DNA from: Alkalibacter mobilis
GTDB lineage: Bacteria; Bacillota; Clostridia; Eubacteriales; Alkalibacteraceae
Length of the DNA: 64,000 nt
Reading direction: 5' to 3'
Assembly: GCF_015594845.1 (NCBI RefSeq)
Contig: NZ_JADNRK010000002.1
Span: 145,281-209,280 of the forward strand
The notes beneath the pieces were generated by a model. That model saw only the letters and a list, made by a program, of their open reading frames with translations. It was not told the origin of the DNA and did not search any database. The position numbers were made by a program, and so were the translations under genes. Below, piece by piece: positions 43,742-54,600 of the stretch. The first letter of the stretch is position 1. Every line of letters begins with the position of its first letter.

Positions 43742-44197
43742 CTATAATATTTTTTCACTGTCCAGCATTAAAGTGACAGGACCATCGTTGACCAGGCACA
43801 CGTCCATATGAGCTTGAAAAACTCCCTGTTGAATATTCAAACCCGACTTTTTTAAATTCAGTACAATCTTGTCGTACAATTCCCTTGCTTCGAAAGGCGG
43901 CGCTGCTTCTATAAAACTTGGTCTTCTACCCTTTCTACAATCTCCGTATAAAGTGAACTGCGATACGATCAATATTTCTCCGTTAATGTCTTTGACAGAT
44001 TTATTCATTTTATCATTTTCATCTTCGAATATTCGCAAGTTGATCAATTTATCTGCTATATACTCCATATCAGAAATTTGATCTTCCTTCTTAATACCCA
44101 AAAATACCAAAATCCCCTTTTTTATGCTTCCTACTGTTTTTTCGTCAACTTCCACCGAAGCTTTGTTGACTCTTTGAACTATTGCTCTCATAGTCAC
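43742..44197 (-). CDS. dtd: D-aminoacyl-tRNA deacylase
   Basis: Removes D-amino acids and glycine mis-attached to tRNA. The 151-residue protein begins [23 protein letters not shown] (an in-frame MTM precedes MRA), has SQFTLYGD and the cross-subunit Gly-cisPro motif GPVT near the end. It lies two bases after relA, the widely conserved relA-dtd pair. Confidence 0.96.
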   Translation of the reverse strand: MTMRAIVQRVNKASVEVDEKTVGSIKKGILVFLGIKKEDQISDMEYIADKLINLRIFEDENDKMNKSVKDINGEILIVSQFTLYGDCRKGRRPSFIEAAPPFEARELYDKIVLNLKKSGLNIQQGVFQAHMDVCLVNDGPVTLMLDSEKIL

Positions 44198-44199
44198 AC

Positions 44200-46365
44200 C
44201 TATATTCTGTATATTGAAATTATTTCAGGTATTTTGTTCAATTTTTTTATAAGTTGATTAAGCTCTCTGGTACTCTTGACCTCAAAAGATATATTGAAAT
44301 ATGCATAGTCTTGGTCCGTCCTGACATTTAAAGAAACTATTGTTATATTTTGATCGGATAAAACAGTTGTAACTTTTGTCAAAAGTCCTTTGGCATCTTT
44401 TGCTTTGATGTTGATTTCAGAAACAAAGTTGGCAACGGTATATTTTACCCATTCGACGTCGATCAAACGTCCAATATCATCTGCATTTCTGATGTTGGAA
44501 CAATCTGCCCTGTGAACACTCACACCACGACCTCTTGTAATGTACCCAATTATTTTATCGCCCGGTACCGGGTTGCAGCATCTTGAAAACCTTACAGCCA
44601 TATTTTTAAAACCCGAGACCTTGACTGCTTTTTCCAACTTGTCATAGCCCGCTGTCGGTTTGCTGGATTTGCTTTCTACTTGTATCTCTTCCAATGTAGG
44701 ATGTTCGGGTGCAAGATTCAGTTCATTTTTGAATTGATTCTTTATCTTTTGAATAACAAAATTCGGTTTTATACCTCCATACCCTATCGAGGCATACAAG
44801 TCATCTATAGAATTGTAATTTGACTTTTGAGATACATATTCCAAATAATTATGTTTAAGCACATTGGATTGCTGAAGCCCCTGTCTTTTGACTTCTTTTT
44901 CCAAAAGTTCCTTGCCCTTTTGAATATTTTCTTCTTTTTTGTCTTTTTTAAAATATTGTTTGATTTTATTTCTGGCATGGGAACTCTTGACGATTTTTAA
45001 CCAGTCCCTGCTGGGTCCGTTTGAATGAGACGATGTAAGCACTTCTACTATGTCCCCATTTTGGAGTGTATAGTTTAATGGCACTATTTTACCATTGATT
45101 TTTGCCCCAATACATTTGTTTCCGATGTCGCTATGAATCCTATATGCAAAATCCAACGGGCATGAGCCCTTTGGCAACTGAATTACATCCCCTTTTGGTG
45201 AAAAAACAAATACTTCATCGGTAAACAAGTCAACCTTTAACGTCTCCATAAATTCACTGGCATCTTGAAGTTCTCTTTGCCATTCAAGTATTTGACGAAG
45301 CCACACCAGTTTCTCCTCGAAATTGTCACTTTCTTCTATGCCTTCTTTATATTTCCAGTGTGCCGCAATTCCAAATTCCGCAGTCTTGTGCATTTCCCAT
45401 GTGCGAATCTGAATCTCGAATGGATCACCTTTAGGTCCTATGACAGTTGTATGCAATGACTGGTACATATTGGGTTTGGGCATAGCGATATAGTCCTTGA
45501 ATCTTCCCGGTATTGGCTTCCACATTGTGTGCGCGACACCCAATACACCATAACAATCCTTGATGCTGTTGACGATGACCCTTACGGCTATCAGATCGTA
45601 GATTTCCTCAAAACTTCTATTTTGCTGGTACATCTTTCTGTAAATGCTGTAAAAATGCTTGGGTCTGCCTTGAATGTCCGCCTCAATTCCAACGTCTGCC
45701 AATTTTTCTTTTAATATTTCTATTACGTCGGTGATATATTTCTCTCTTACTTCTCTCTTTTGTGCTACTTTACTGACCAGGTCATAATATCCCTCTTCGT
45801 CGAGGTATCTGAGCGATATATCTTCGAGTTCCCACTTGATCTTTGAAATACCAAGCCTGTGAGCAATTGGACTGTAAATATCCAATGTTTCCTGTGCTTT
45901 GGCCTTTTGTTTGTCTATCGGCATATATTTTAAAGTCCTCATATTATGCAATCTGTCAGCAAGCTTGATCATGATCACTCGTATGTCTTTAGCCATGGCT
46001 ATAATCATTTTTCTAAGACTTTCAGCTTGTTGTTCTTCTTTTGTCTTAAATTCCAGTTTGCTGATTTTTGTCACTCCATCCACCAAATCGGCAATTTCTT
46101 GACCGAATTCCCGTTGAACATCCTCGAATGAATAATCTGTGTCTTCAATGACATCATGGAGTATGGCAGCAGTGATCGTAGGCACGTCAAGCTGAAGGTC
46201 TGCCAAAATCATGGCCACCTCCATGGGATGAATTATATAATCTTCACCCGAGACACGTTTTTGCCCTTGATGCGCCTCCAAAGCAAGATTATAGGCTTTC
46301 CTCAAAACCTCTACATCAGCTTCTTTATTGTATTCTAATACCTTGTTTATAAGTTTGTTGTTCAT
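44200..46365 (-). CDS. relA: Bifunctional (p)ppGpp synthetase/hydrolase
   Basis: Makes and degrades the stringent-response alarmone. The 721-residue protein has an HD hydrolase domain ([13 protein letters not shown]), the synthetase domain (YKSIHTT-like block [14 protein letters not shown]), TGS domain ([25 protein letters not shown]), a zinc-finger/helical region ([10 protein letters not shown]) and a C-terminal ACT domain. Retention of HD marks the Rsh bifunctional type. Start moved to the ATG at 46365, seven bases after GGTGG, in place of a GTG at 46380. Confidence 0.97.
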   Translation of the reverse strand: MNNKLINKVLEYNKEADVEVLRKAYNLALEAHQGQKRVSGEDYIIHPMEVAMILADLQLDVPTITAAILHDVIEDTDYSFEDVQREFGQEIADLVDGVTKISKLEFKTKEEQQAESLRKMIIAMAKDIRVIMIKLADRLHNMRTLKYMPIDKQKAKAQETLDIYSPIAHRLGISKIKWELEDISLRYLDEEGYYDLVSKVAQKREVREKYITDVIEILKEKLADVGIEADIQGRPKHFYSIYRKMYQQNRSFEEIYDLIAVRVIVNSIKDCYGVLGVAHTMWKPIPGRFKDYIAMPKPNMYQSLHTTVIGPKGDPFEIQIRTWEMHKTAEFGIAAHWKYKEGIEESDNFEEKLVWLRQILEWQRELQDASEFMETLKVDLFTDEVFVFSPKGDVIQLPKGSCPLDFAYRIHSDIGNKCIGAKINGKIVPLNYTLQNGDIVEVLTSSHSNGPSRDWLKIVKSSHARNKIKQYFKKDKKEENIQKGKELLEKEVKRQGLQQSNVLKHNYLEYVSQKSNYNSIDDLYASIGYGGIKPNFVIQKIKNQFKNELNLAPEHPTLEEIQVESKSSKPTAGYDKLEKAVKVSGFKNMAVRFSRCCNPVPGDKIIGYITRGRGVSVHRADCSNIRNADDIGRLIDVEWVKYTVANFVSEINIKAKDAKGLLTKVTTVLSDQNITIVSLNVRTDQDYAYFNISFEVKSTRELNQLIKKLNKIPEIISIYRI

Positions 46366-46404
46366 AATTTCACCACCCAACGTATAGCTAGTTCACAACA
46401 CCGT

Positions 46405-46436
46405 CGAAATTTAAAGAAAGCAGCCTTGCTGCTTTC
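46405..46436 (-). terminator. Terminator after apt
   Basis: GAAAGCAGC / GCTGCTTTC nine-base perfect stem with a three-base loop (46416-46436), followed by TTTAAATTT on the minus strand. Separates apt from relA. Confidence 0.65.
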
Positions 46437-46469
46437 CATCATCTATAACTTAAATATTTTGATCCCAAA

Positions 46470-46988
46470 TCAATAAGGGTATGAAACCAAGGATTCCACA
46501 CGATAATTGGAAAGTTTTTCTCGACCTTTTAAATCGGTAAGTTCTATCAAGGTCATTATTGAAACGACCTCTCCTTTAAGTTGTTCGATCAATTTTGCTG
46601 TTGAAAGCAAGGTGCCACCCGTAGCCAACAAATCATCTATGATTAAAATCCTTTGTCCGGGTATTATTGAATCCTCGTGAATTTCCAATGAGTCCTTGCC
46701 GTATTCAAGTACATAATCTTGAACCAAAATCTTGTGCGGCAATTTTCCAGGCTTTCTTATAGGTACAAACCCGGCATTTATATTATATGCCAAGGCAGTG
46801 CCAAATATAAACCCTCTAGCTTCAGGCCCAACGACCAAATCCACATCCAAATCTTTAGCCAGCTCAGTGAATTTATCAATACTGTATTTTAAAGCTTCCT
46901 TGTCTTTCAATAAAGTTGTAATATCTTTAAAGCTTATTCCCTTTTCGGGAAAATCAGGTATTACTCTAATCTTTTCCTTTAAGTCCAT
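46470..46988 (-). CDS. apt: Adenine phosphoribosyltransferase
   Basis: Salvages adenine to AMP with PRPP. The 172-residue protein has the PRPP-binding motif ILIIDDLLATGGTL (near residue 120), and VGPEARGFIFG and FVPIRKPGKLP stretches of the family. It follows recJ, a linkage (recJ-apt-relA-dtd) seen in many Firmicutes, but a terminator after it separates it from relA. Confidence 0.97.
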   Translation of the reverse strand: MDLKEKIRVIPDFPEKGISFKDITTLLKDKEALKYSIDKFTELAKDLDVDLVVGPEARGFIFGTALAYNINAGFVPIRKPGKLPHKILVQDYVLEYGKDSLEIHEDSIIPGQRILIIDDLLATGGTLLSTAKLIEQLKGEVVSIMTLIELTDLKGREKLSNYRVESLVSYPY

Positions 46989-47008
46989 CTATACCCCACC
47001 TTTGCATT

Positions 47009-47037
47009 ATCGTATATATTTTATCACTAAAATACAA
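47009..47037 (-). promoter_or_regulatory. Possible promoter of apt
   Basis: TTGTAT at 47032-47037 and TACGAT at 47009-47014 on the minus strand with a 17-base spacer. Both hexamers are imperfect. Confidence 0.4.
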
Positions 47038-47051
47038 TTTATAATAGAATT

Positions 47052-48791
47052 TTATCTGTATTCCTTAATTACGATTTGAACATTCCTTCTGCCCTGATAT
47101 TCATTTATGGTTGGCTGATATGCTATGTCCATAGCATATCCATTACCTTGATTATTCAACAAGACGGACATGGAACCTTTACCGTATTTATTGTCCATAT
47201 ATTTATCGAAATCATCGGAATATTTAAATATAATGCCTTTAAATTCATTCCCGATTGGGTCGCGGAGATCAACGATAAGAACATTTTTGTTGGCTCCGAC
47301 GATTCTTGCTCCCTTAAAAACCACTTTTTTATCTCCAAATACAGGAACTGGATTCCCCTTGCCAAAGGGTTCCATTTTACTCAATTCATTTAAAAAACTC
47401 TCTGTTGCAAATCTTAGAGGCATGAATAGATCCAATCTTAATTTCGGTTTGATATCATCGTCAGATAGAGGAAAGTTTTCATTTAAAACGATTCTCAATT
47501 TTTCTATGTTATGTTCTTCCATTGACAAACCCACAGCCATGGGATGTCCGCCGAACTTTGAATACAACCTTTTGTACTTTGTCATTTCACTGAATATATC
47601 GTAGCCCTCTACAGATCGACCAGAACCTTTCACGAGACTTTCAGTTTTGGCAAGTACAATCGTAGGCAAATTAAATTTCTCTTTTATTCTTCCAGCGACT
47701 ATCCCTGCAATACTTTCATGCAAGTCCGGCTGATATAAAACCAATACTCTGTCATTTTTATATTCCTCTACTTGTCTGTATGCTGAAACTACACCTTCTT
47801 CTGTTTGTTCTTTTCTTTCATCGTTCAACTTCTTTAATTCAGAAGCCAATCTGCAAGCTTCAGACCCTTCATTGCAAAAAAACAGGTCCAACGCTTTGAA
47901 TGCGTCCTTAAGTCTTCCAGCTGCATTTATACAGGGACCTATTACGAAGCCGATATCGTATGAAGTTATTTTTTTATCACCTAACCCATTTTCGTCGATC
48001 AAGGATTTCAAACCAATATTTTCAGTCAAATGCAGGCTTTCCAAGCCTTTTTTAACAATATATCTATTTTCATCGAGCAAATCAACCACGTCACAAACAG
48101 TAGCTATAGCTGCAAATTGTAGAATTTCCGTTTTTCTGGGATAATCATCCATAAATTTAACTGCTAAGGCTTCGGACAATTTATAGGCAATGCCCGCTCC
48201 GCATAAGCTTTTAAAAGGGTACAAACAACTGCTTTGTTTTGGATTCACCAAACAATCTGCATCCGGGATCAATTCTTCCCCTTCTTCAACCGCCAATTCG
48301 TGATGATCAGTTATTATCACAGTTATACCATTCATTTTAGCCAATTCGATGGGCTCAAAGGCACTTACACCATTGTCGCAGGTTAAAATGGTATCAACTC
48401 CGTCCTCCAAACATTTGAGAACTATCCTGTCATTTATTCCGTAACCATCATTGACCCGATCGGGTATGTCGTAATCAACCAAGCCTCCGCAATCTCTAAT
48501 AGTGTTCACGAGAATATACGTGGACATGATTCCGTCTACATCATAATCACCGACGACTCTAATATGTTTTTTTTCTATTATTTTTCTTCTTAAAATTTCT
48601 GAACTTTCTTCTAAATCTTTCATCTTAAAATTTGATTTTATATAAAGCTTTGGATCAAGATAACTTTTAATACATTCTATAGAATCAAGGCCTCTATTAA
48701 CCAATAAATTGGCAAATTGTTTCGACAAGCCAAGAGCTTTCGAGAGTTTATCGACATCGCCCTTTTTATTGGTCAAAATCCATTTTTTCAT
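47052..48791 (-). CDS. recJ: Single-stranded-DNA-specific exonuclease RecJ
   Basis: 5'-3' exonuclease of DNA repair and recombination. The 579-residue protein has the DHH-family motifs DYDVDGIMS (near residue 82), DHHE, and the DHHA1 domain motif GGHPMAVG. It is at the short end for the family (Bacillus-type RecJ carries an extra C-terminal region), so it resembles the core-length Gram-negative or clostridial form. A hairpin lies in the gap upstream. Confidence 0.95.
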   Translation of the reverse strand: MKKWILTNKKGDVDKLSKALGLSKQFANLLVNRGLDSIECIKSYLDPKLYIKSNFKMKDLEESSEILRRKIIEKKHIRVVGDYDVDGIMSTYILVNTIRDCGGLVDYDIPDRVNDGYGINDRIVLKCLEDGVDTILTCDNGVSAFEPIELAKMNGITVIITDHHELAVEEGEELIPDADCLVNPKQSSCLYPFKSLCGAGIAYKLSEALAVKFMDDYPRKTEILQFAAIATVCDVVDLLDENRYIVKKGLESLHLTENIGLKSLIDENGLGDKKITSYDIGFVIGPCINAAGRLKDAFKALDLFFCNEGSEACRLASELKKLNDERKEQTEEGVVSAYRQVEEYKNDRVLVLYQPDLHESIAGIVAGRIKEKFNLPTIVLAKTESLVKGSGRSVEGYDIFSEMTKYKRLYSKFGGHPMAVGLSMEEHNIEKLRIVLNENFPLSDDDIKPKLRLDLFMPLRFATESFLNELSKMEPFGKGNPVPVFGDKKVVFKGARIVGANKNVLIVDLRDPIGNEFKGIIFKYSDDFDKYMDNKYGKGSMSVLLNNQGNGYAMDIAYQPTINEYQGRRNVQIVIKEYR

Positions 48792-48823
48792 CGATCATCC
48801 TCCGTAAAATACTCTTTAATACA

Positions 48824-48853
48824 CAAAGAGATAAAGATTTCTTTACCTCTTTG
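48824..48853 (-). terminator. Hairpin between lapA-like gene and recJ
   Basis: CAAAGAGGTAAAG / CTTTATCTCTTTG, 13 positions with one G-T pair and a four-base loop. The following T-tract is poor (TGTATTAAAG), so it is more likely an attenuator or processing site than a full terminator. Confidence 0.45.
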
Positions 48854-48882
48854 TTGGTTTTCGTATTATTAAGAATTTATCT

Positions 48883-49275
48883 CTAGTCTTGAATATCTTC
48901 ACTGTCAATGTCGACAGATCCTTCCAAGTTGTCGGCATTATCATTTACAGTCTCAGTTAACGAATCGGATTTGTCATCAGGCTTGTTTGAATTTTCCATT
49001 ATTTTCAGTGCATCTTTTGCAGCCGACAGTTGCCCTTCCAATTCTTGGACCTGACTCTGTAATTTTTTGATGCTTTTGCTGCTCTTTATGTAGTTGTAAA
49101 TATTGAATAAACCTAAAATAACAGCACCAAGCGCCACCGAAATCAAAATCACCAAAGCCAATGAAGCTTGACCGTGAACAACAAAAAAATTGATGTCTAC
49201 CGGTTGAGCATTCTGCAATGCAAAAATGCTAACCAATATCGCAAATATTATCGAGAGTATGAAACCTGCCTGCAT
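48883..49275 (-). CDS. LapA-domain membrane protein
   Basis: The 130-residue protein has two N-terminal membrane helices (about 4-22 and 38-60) with FALQNAQPVDINFF between them, the LapA (DUF1049) signature, then a coiled-coil stretch (residues 65-95) and an acidic C-terminal tail. In Gram-negatives LapA works in lipopolysaccharide assembly; that cannot be its job here, and no function is known for the Gram-positive form. Eighteen bases after secF. Confidence 0.85.
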   Translation of the reverse strand: MQAGFILSIIFAILVSIFALQNAQPVDINFFVVHGQASLALVILISVALGAVILGLFNIYNYIKSSKSIKKLQSQVQELEGQLSAAKDALKIMENSNKPDDKSDSLTETVNDNADNLEGSVDIDSEDIQD

Positions 49276-49292
49276 GATATCTCCTCTTTTCC

Positions 49293-50177
49293 TTAAATAT
49301 TTTTTGCAGATTTTCTTCTGCTCTTATATAAGTACCAAATAGAGCTTGCAACAAAAATCGAAGAATATGTTCCACTTAAAAAACCAACTATCATTGGCAA
49401 TGTAAAGTCTTTTATGGACTGAACTCCGACAAAATACAATGCTCCAATGGCCAGTACCGTAGTAAGCGAGGTATTGATCGATCGTCTCATTGACTGTTGT
49501 ATGCTGTCGTCAACGAGATTTTCAAAATCATATTTATTATACTTTCCTCTATTTTCTCTGATCCTGTCAAAAACCACTATGGTGTCGTTGATCGAATAAC
49601 CTAAAATTGTAAGTAACGCTGCGATAAATGGAGTGTTGACCTGAATGCCCAAGACCGCATATACTCCTAAAACGATAATTATATCGTGAACTAATGCAAT
49701 TACTGCCGCTACGCCGAAAAAAGGTTCAAATCTAAATGAGATGTACACAAGCATTGCCACGATCGCCACAACAACAGCTATTAATGCCTGCTTTTTCAAC
49801 TCATCTCCTACAGTAGCGCTTACATTGTCAATCGAAAGCAAATCATCAGCCTGTTCTATCCCGAATTTTTCAGATAGAGCATCTAAAAAATCTGCTCTCT
49901 GTTGCTCACTTAAATCTACTTTAGTACTCAAAATCATTTGATCCCTATCTTCTCCAGCATAGGTTATATCCGCATTTTCGTCAAATTTATCTGAGATTTC
50001 TCTTATATCGGAGGTTTCGAATTGTTGATTTAAATCTACGTGAACTATAGTTCCTCCTGAAAAATCGATGCCAAGGTTAAGACCGCTCAACAACAAGGCT
50101 CCAATACTGACTAGAATCAACAGCCCTGAAAGGATAAAAAATTTATTGTGATTTTTAGTTATTTTGACTTTTATCAT
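49293..50177 (-). CDS. secF: Protein translocase subunit SecF
   Basis: Part of the SecDF complex that uses the proton/sodium gradient to pull secreted proteins outward. The 294-residue protein has six predicted membrane helices, the family start (LLLSGLNLGIDFSGGTIVHV) and the NDTIVVFDRIREN motif. SecD and SecF are separate genes, unlike the fused SecDF of Bacillus. Confidence 0.96.
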   Translation of the reverse strand: MIKVKITKNHNKFFILSGLLILVSIGALLLSGLNLGIDFSGGTIVHVDLNQQFETSDIREISDKFDENADITYAGEDRDQMILSTKVDLSEQQRADFLDALSEKFGIEQADDLLSIDNVSATVGDELKKQALIAVVVAIVAMLVYISFRFEPFFGVAAVIALVHDIIIVLGVYAVLGIQVNTPFIAALLTILGYSINDTIVVFDRIRENRGKYNKYDFENLVDDSIQQSMRRSINTSLTTVLAIGALYFVGVQSIKDFTLPMIVGFLSGTYSSIFVASSIWYLYKSRRKSAKNI

Positions 50178-50187
50178 AAACTGCCTC

Positions 50188-51435
50188 CTAAGCTCCGTAC
50201 ATTTTTTTATTATTCAAAATCGAAGCATTGATAAATGTTTTCAGTATTCTCTTTGTCAATACAAAAGAAGTAAACAAACTCAATATAATACCCAGCATTA
50301 AAGTAACCGCAAAACCTCTTACGGAACCGCTTCCCAAAGTGAACAATACTACACCGGCAATCAAAGTGGTTACATTTGAATCTATAATTGTGGTAAAGCC
50401 TCTCTTAAAGCCGGCATCTACAGAAGCCAATACAGATTTTCCCAATTTTAACTCTTCACGTATTCTTTCAAAAATGATTACATTTGCATCTACAGCCATT
50501 CCTATGGAAAGGATTATCCCTGCTATTCCAGGAAGAGTCAAAGTGTATCCAATTGCTACCGAACTAAGCATAAACAGTATGATATATATTGATAAAGCTA
50601 TTGTCGAAACGAAACCCGGAGCCCTGTAATATAAAAACATAAATGCAAATACCAAAGCCACCCCAATCATTCCGCCCAGCAAGCTCTTATCAAAAGAATC
50701 CTGACCCAGCGTTGGCCCTATCGTCCTGATCTCAACCGCATCCAATTGTACCGGTAGCGCTCCGCCTTTTATCAGCATGGCCAAATTGCCGGCTTCATCA
50801 ATGTCTCCCATACCTTGAATAACGGCTTGGCCATCAGTGATCACAGCATTAACAACAGGTGCAGATATCACTTCGCCATCCAACTTGATCTCTATGACCT
50901 GATTCAAAAATTCTTGTGTTGCTTGGGCAAATGCCTGAGTACCCTCTTCATTCAATTTTAAGGAAACTACCGCTTCTTGAATTCCCATGGAATTATTTTG
51001 GTACACTGCTGTCGAATCCATCACGTGTTCTCCGGTAATTACCGTTTCTCCATCAGGTCCAACAAATTCCAATTGAGCGGTCTTTCCAATCAACTCCAAA
51101 GCCTCCTGCTGATCAGATATGTTAGGTATCGAGATCCTGATCCTGGTGTCTCCTTGTCGCGCAATAACAGGTTCAGAAACTCCCAAAGCATCTATCCTTT
51201 GTCGAATCGTAGCGATGGCTCTATTTATCTTTTCATCTGTAATAGGATCAGTTTCGGTTTCTTCAGCCTCCAAAACCACATATACTCCTCCAGTCAGATC
51301 CAACCCGTAATTGATCGCATCCTTTACTGGAATAATTTTATAATTTCCCAAAGACATGCCATTTATTAGAATCCATCCAATAATAAGGATAATGACCAAT
51401 ATCGCCGACAACTTTACTCTGTTTTTTAATTCCAT
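50188..51435 (-). CDS. secD: Protein translocase subunit SecD
   Basis: Partner of SecF. The 415-residue protein has the N-terminal helix, GLDLTGGVYVVLEA motif, the extracytoplasmic domain and a C-terminal group of five membrane helices with GMAVDANVIIFERIREELK. The ATG at 51435 is preferred over upstream starts because GAGGAGG stands at the right distance. It lies 54 bases behind the SCIFF maturase gene. Confidence 0.96.
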   Translation of the reverse strand: MELKNRVKLSAILVIILIIGWILINGMSLGNYKIIPVKDAINYGLDLTGGVYVVLEAEETETDPITDEKINRAIATIRQRIDALGVSEPVIARQGDTRIRISIPNISDQQEALELIGKTAQLEFVGPDGETVITGEHVMDSTAVYQNNSMGIQEAVVSLKLNEEGTQAFAQATQEFLNQVIEIKLDGEVISAPVVNAVITDGQAVIQGMGDIDEAGNLAMLIKGGALPVQLDAVEIRTIGPTLGQDSFDKSLLGGMIGVALVFAFMFLYYRAPGFVSTIALSIYIILFMLSSVAIGYTLTLPGIAGIILSIGMAVDANVIIFERIREELKLGKSVLASVDAGFKRGFTTIIDSNVTTLIAGVVLFTLGSGSVRGFAVTLMLGIILSLFTSFVLTKRILKTFINASILNNKKMYGA

Positions 51436-51489
51436 ATGCATCCTCCTCGTACAAAACAACATTTATTATATATTTTGTGATTTATAACG

Positions 51490-52848
51490 TCAATTTTGAT
51501 TGTCCCGGTCCTCAGCCTGTTGAACTATCTTTATCATCACTGCACATTCCACTCGTTTTTTCTCAAGTTCACACCCTAATTCATAAGGTTGATAAATGTC
51601 TTTATTGAAGTTGTATGCATTGGCAAAACAACCTCCACCGCAATAATATTTTGCCCAGCAATCATTACAAGCTTTTTTATCAGTAAGGTTTACCCGCTCA
51701 AAATCTTTTCTCAGATCCGTTCTTACTATACCCTCTTTTAAACTTCCCAAGACAAAATCTTCTATACCCACAAACTGGTGGCATGGGTAGATCTCTCCTG
51801 TCGGCGTTACCGAAATATAATCAGTACCGGCACCACAGCCCGATACTCTTTTATATGCACATGGTCCCCCGTGTAGATCGATATTGAAGTGAAAGAAATC
51901 AAAGCCTTTGCCTGAACGCCAATAATCCAAATACCTGACCGCCAGATCTTCATATTCATTAATCAATCTATCCAAGTCTTCATCAGTCAAGGCATATGAC
52001 ATTTCAGGTGACGCAACGACTGGCTCCACTGATATGCTTTTAAAGCCTCTATCAGCCAGATCCATCACATCTTTGGAAAAATCCAGATTGTTTTTTGTAA
52101 ACGTACCTCTAACATAATGATCCTTGTTACCTCTGAGTTCAACCATTCTTTTTATCTTATCGATTATAAGGTCATAAGTACCTTCATCGGTAACGGTTTT
52201 TCTCATCTTGTCGTTTGTTTCTTTTCTGCCATCAAGGCTCAACACGATATTTGCCATATTTTCATCAAGGTATTTCATGTTTTCATCATTTAAAAGTAGT
52301 GCATTTGTAGTCATGGTAAATCTAAATTCTTTGTTGTATTTCTTTTCTATAGATCTCGCATATTCAACAAGATCCTTCACTACTGAAAAATTCATCAAAG
52401 GTTCTCCGCCAAAAAAATCGATTTCTAAATGTTTGCGTTCCCCTGAATTTTCGATCAAAAAATCGATTGCTTCTTTACCGGTTTCATAGCTCATTAGCAG
52501 CTTATCTCCGTTGAAACTGCCTTCAGCGGCAAAACAATAGGCACATCTCATGTTGCAGTCATGAGATATGTGCAGACACATTGCTTTTACATCCCTGTTT
52601 TTAATGATCTTTTCATCAAGCACAATATCCTCACTGTATAGTATCCCCTGATTTTTCAGATAAGTTAATTCATTCCAAACCTCAGCGAGTTGATCCTCGT
52701 CGTATTTTGTTCCCAATAAATCAAAACACTTGTCCTTGTCCGGAAAATAATCCAATACTTCATAAGTAAGCTCATCTATCTCGAATACTGAACCTGAATT
52801 GATATCCATCAGTATGTGATGTCCATTCAAATAATATTTATGTATCAT
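51490..52848 (-). CDS. scfB: SCIFF peptide maturase, radical-SAM/SPASM enzyme
   Basis: Radical-SAM enzyme that installs thioether bonds in the SCIFF peptide. The 452-residue protein has an N-terminal RRE-like peptide-binding region (about 1-80), the CxxxCxxC cluster at Cys98, Cys102 and Cys105, FFGGEPL, and a C-terminal SPASM domain with additional cysteines (CGAGTDYIS ... PCHQF ... CNDCWAKYYCGGGC) for two auxiliary clusters. The precursor gene lies 94 bases upstream. Family identity (TIGR03974-like SCIFF maturase) is inferred from sequence and neighbour. The characterised Thermoanaerobacter enzyme is CteB. Confidence 0.92.
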   Translation of the reverse strand: MIHKYYLNGHHILMDINSGSVFEIDELTYEVLDYFPDKDKCFDLLGTKYDEDQLAEVWNELTYLKNQGILYSEDIVLDEKIIKNRDVKAMCLHISHDCNMRCAYCFAAEGSFNGDKLLMSYETGKEAIDFLIENSGERKHLEIDFFGGEPLMNFSVVKDLVEYARSIEKKYNKEFRFTMTTNALLLNDENMKYLDENMANIVLSLDGRKETNDKMRKTVTDEGTYDLIIDKIKRMVELRGNKDHYVRGTFTKNNLDFSKDVMDLADRGFKSISVEPVVASPEMSYALTDEDLDRLINEYEDLAVRYLDYWRSGKGFDFFHFNIDLHGGPCAYKRVSGCGAGTDYISVTPTGEIYPCHQFVGIEDFVLGSLKEGIVRTDLRKDFERVNLTDKKACNDCWAKYYCGGGCFANAYNFNKDIYQPYELGCELEKKRVECAVMIKIVQQAEDRDNQN

Positions 52849-52910
52849 TTTTTCCTCCTAAAAAACTTGCTATTGATTATGCACTCGCTATTGCAACAAA
52901 CAGAAAATTA

Positions 52911-52936
52911 GCAGTAAATATAAAAATATTTACTGC
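52911..52936 (-). terminator. Attenuator hairpin between scfA and scfB
   Basis: GCAGTAAATAT / ATATTTACTGC perfect inverted repeat around a four-base AT loop, seven bases past the scfA stop, followed by TAATTTTC on the minus strand. It should leave more precursor than maturase transcript. Confidence 0.6.
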
Positions 52937-52942
52937 CAATTC

Positions 52943-53086
52943 CTATACTTCAGTATTTTCGCATTTTTGATTTCCTACAGTACAAGAAGTTTTACATGCA
53001 GATTGACAAGATGTTTGGCACTCTCCGCAGCCTTTTCCATCAACTTTGTTCAAATTTCCAACGTTGATAATCTTAATGTGTTTCAT
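52943..53086 (-). CDS. scfA: SCIFF ranthipeptide precursor
   Basis: Too short for usual gene calling. From the ATG at 53086 (GAGGAG upstream) it encodes 47 residues, with a leader MKHIKIINVGNLNKVDGKG and a six-cysteine core CGECQTSCQSACKTSC followed by TVGNQKC. Cysteines are at 20, 23, 27, 31, 35 and 42: six in a span of 23, the 'six cysteines in forty-five' pattern that is nearly universal in Clostridia. By analogy with the studied CteA, Cys31 would be linked to Thr36 through a sulfur-to-alpha-carbon thioether (a residue spacing of five). The biological role of the mature peptide is not known. Confidence 0.95.
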   Translation of the reverse strand: MKHIKIINVGNLNKVDGKGCGECQTSCQSACKTSCTVGNQKCENTEV

Positions 53087-53116
53087 AATTTCACTCCTCG
53101 TTAAATATTGTTTATC

Positions 53117-53422
53117 TTATTTTTCTTCTTTTGTTTCCTCAAATTTCACATCTTCTTTGTTTAAAACATCAGCTACGGCGGTTCTGCTCATCTGAACTTT
53201 TACATTGTCAGGCTTCAGTTCGATTATCAATCCATCATCTTTGAATCCTGCAACACGGCCATAAAATCCTCCGATCGTGATGATCTTGTCGCCCTTTTGA
53301 AGACCTTGCCTCATATTTTGAATTTTTTTCTGCTGTTTGCTTTGAGGTCTGATCACAAAAAAATAAAAGAAAGCAAAAACAGCCACTATTGGTAAAAAAG
53401 AAATTAAATCCTGTGTGCTCAT
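53117..53422 (-). CDS. yajC: Preprotein translocase subunit YajC
   Basis: Single-span membrane partner of SecDF. The 101-residue protein has one N-terminal helix (about 5-23) and the conserved FFYFFVIRPQSKQQKK boundary and GDKIITIGGFYGRV core. It lies behind tgt as in many bacteria, and the SCIFF pair separates it from secD. An extended -10 promoter is just upstream. Confidence 0.95.
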   Translation of the reverse strand: MSTQDLISFLPIVAVFAFFYFFVIRPQSKQQKKIQNMRQGLQKGDKIITIGGFYGRVAGFKDDGLIIELKPDNVKVQMSRTAVADVLNKEDVKFEETKEEK

Positions 53423-53456
53423 CGGTTAAAAAACCCCTTTCAAAGTATTGACTTTA

Positions 53457-53465
53457 ATTATAGCA
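53457..53465 (-). promoter_or_regulatory. Possible promoter upstream of yajC
   Basis: TGCTATAAT extended -10 on the minus strand (TATAAT at 53457-53462), 34 bases before the yajC start. It could drive yajC-scfA-scfB-secD-secF apart from queA-tgt. Confidence 0.5.
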
Positions 53466-53475
53466 TTTTTTTTTG

Positions 53476-54597
<1,122 letters not shown>

Positions 54598-54600
54598 CTA

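Noticed and set aside
46366..46404. Promoter of relA
   Set aside because: Only a poor TTCGAC / TATACG pair with 16-base spacing is visible, too close to the start codon to be convincing.
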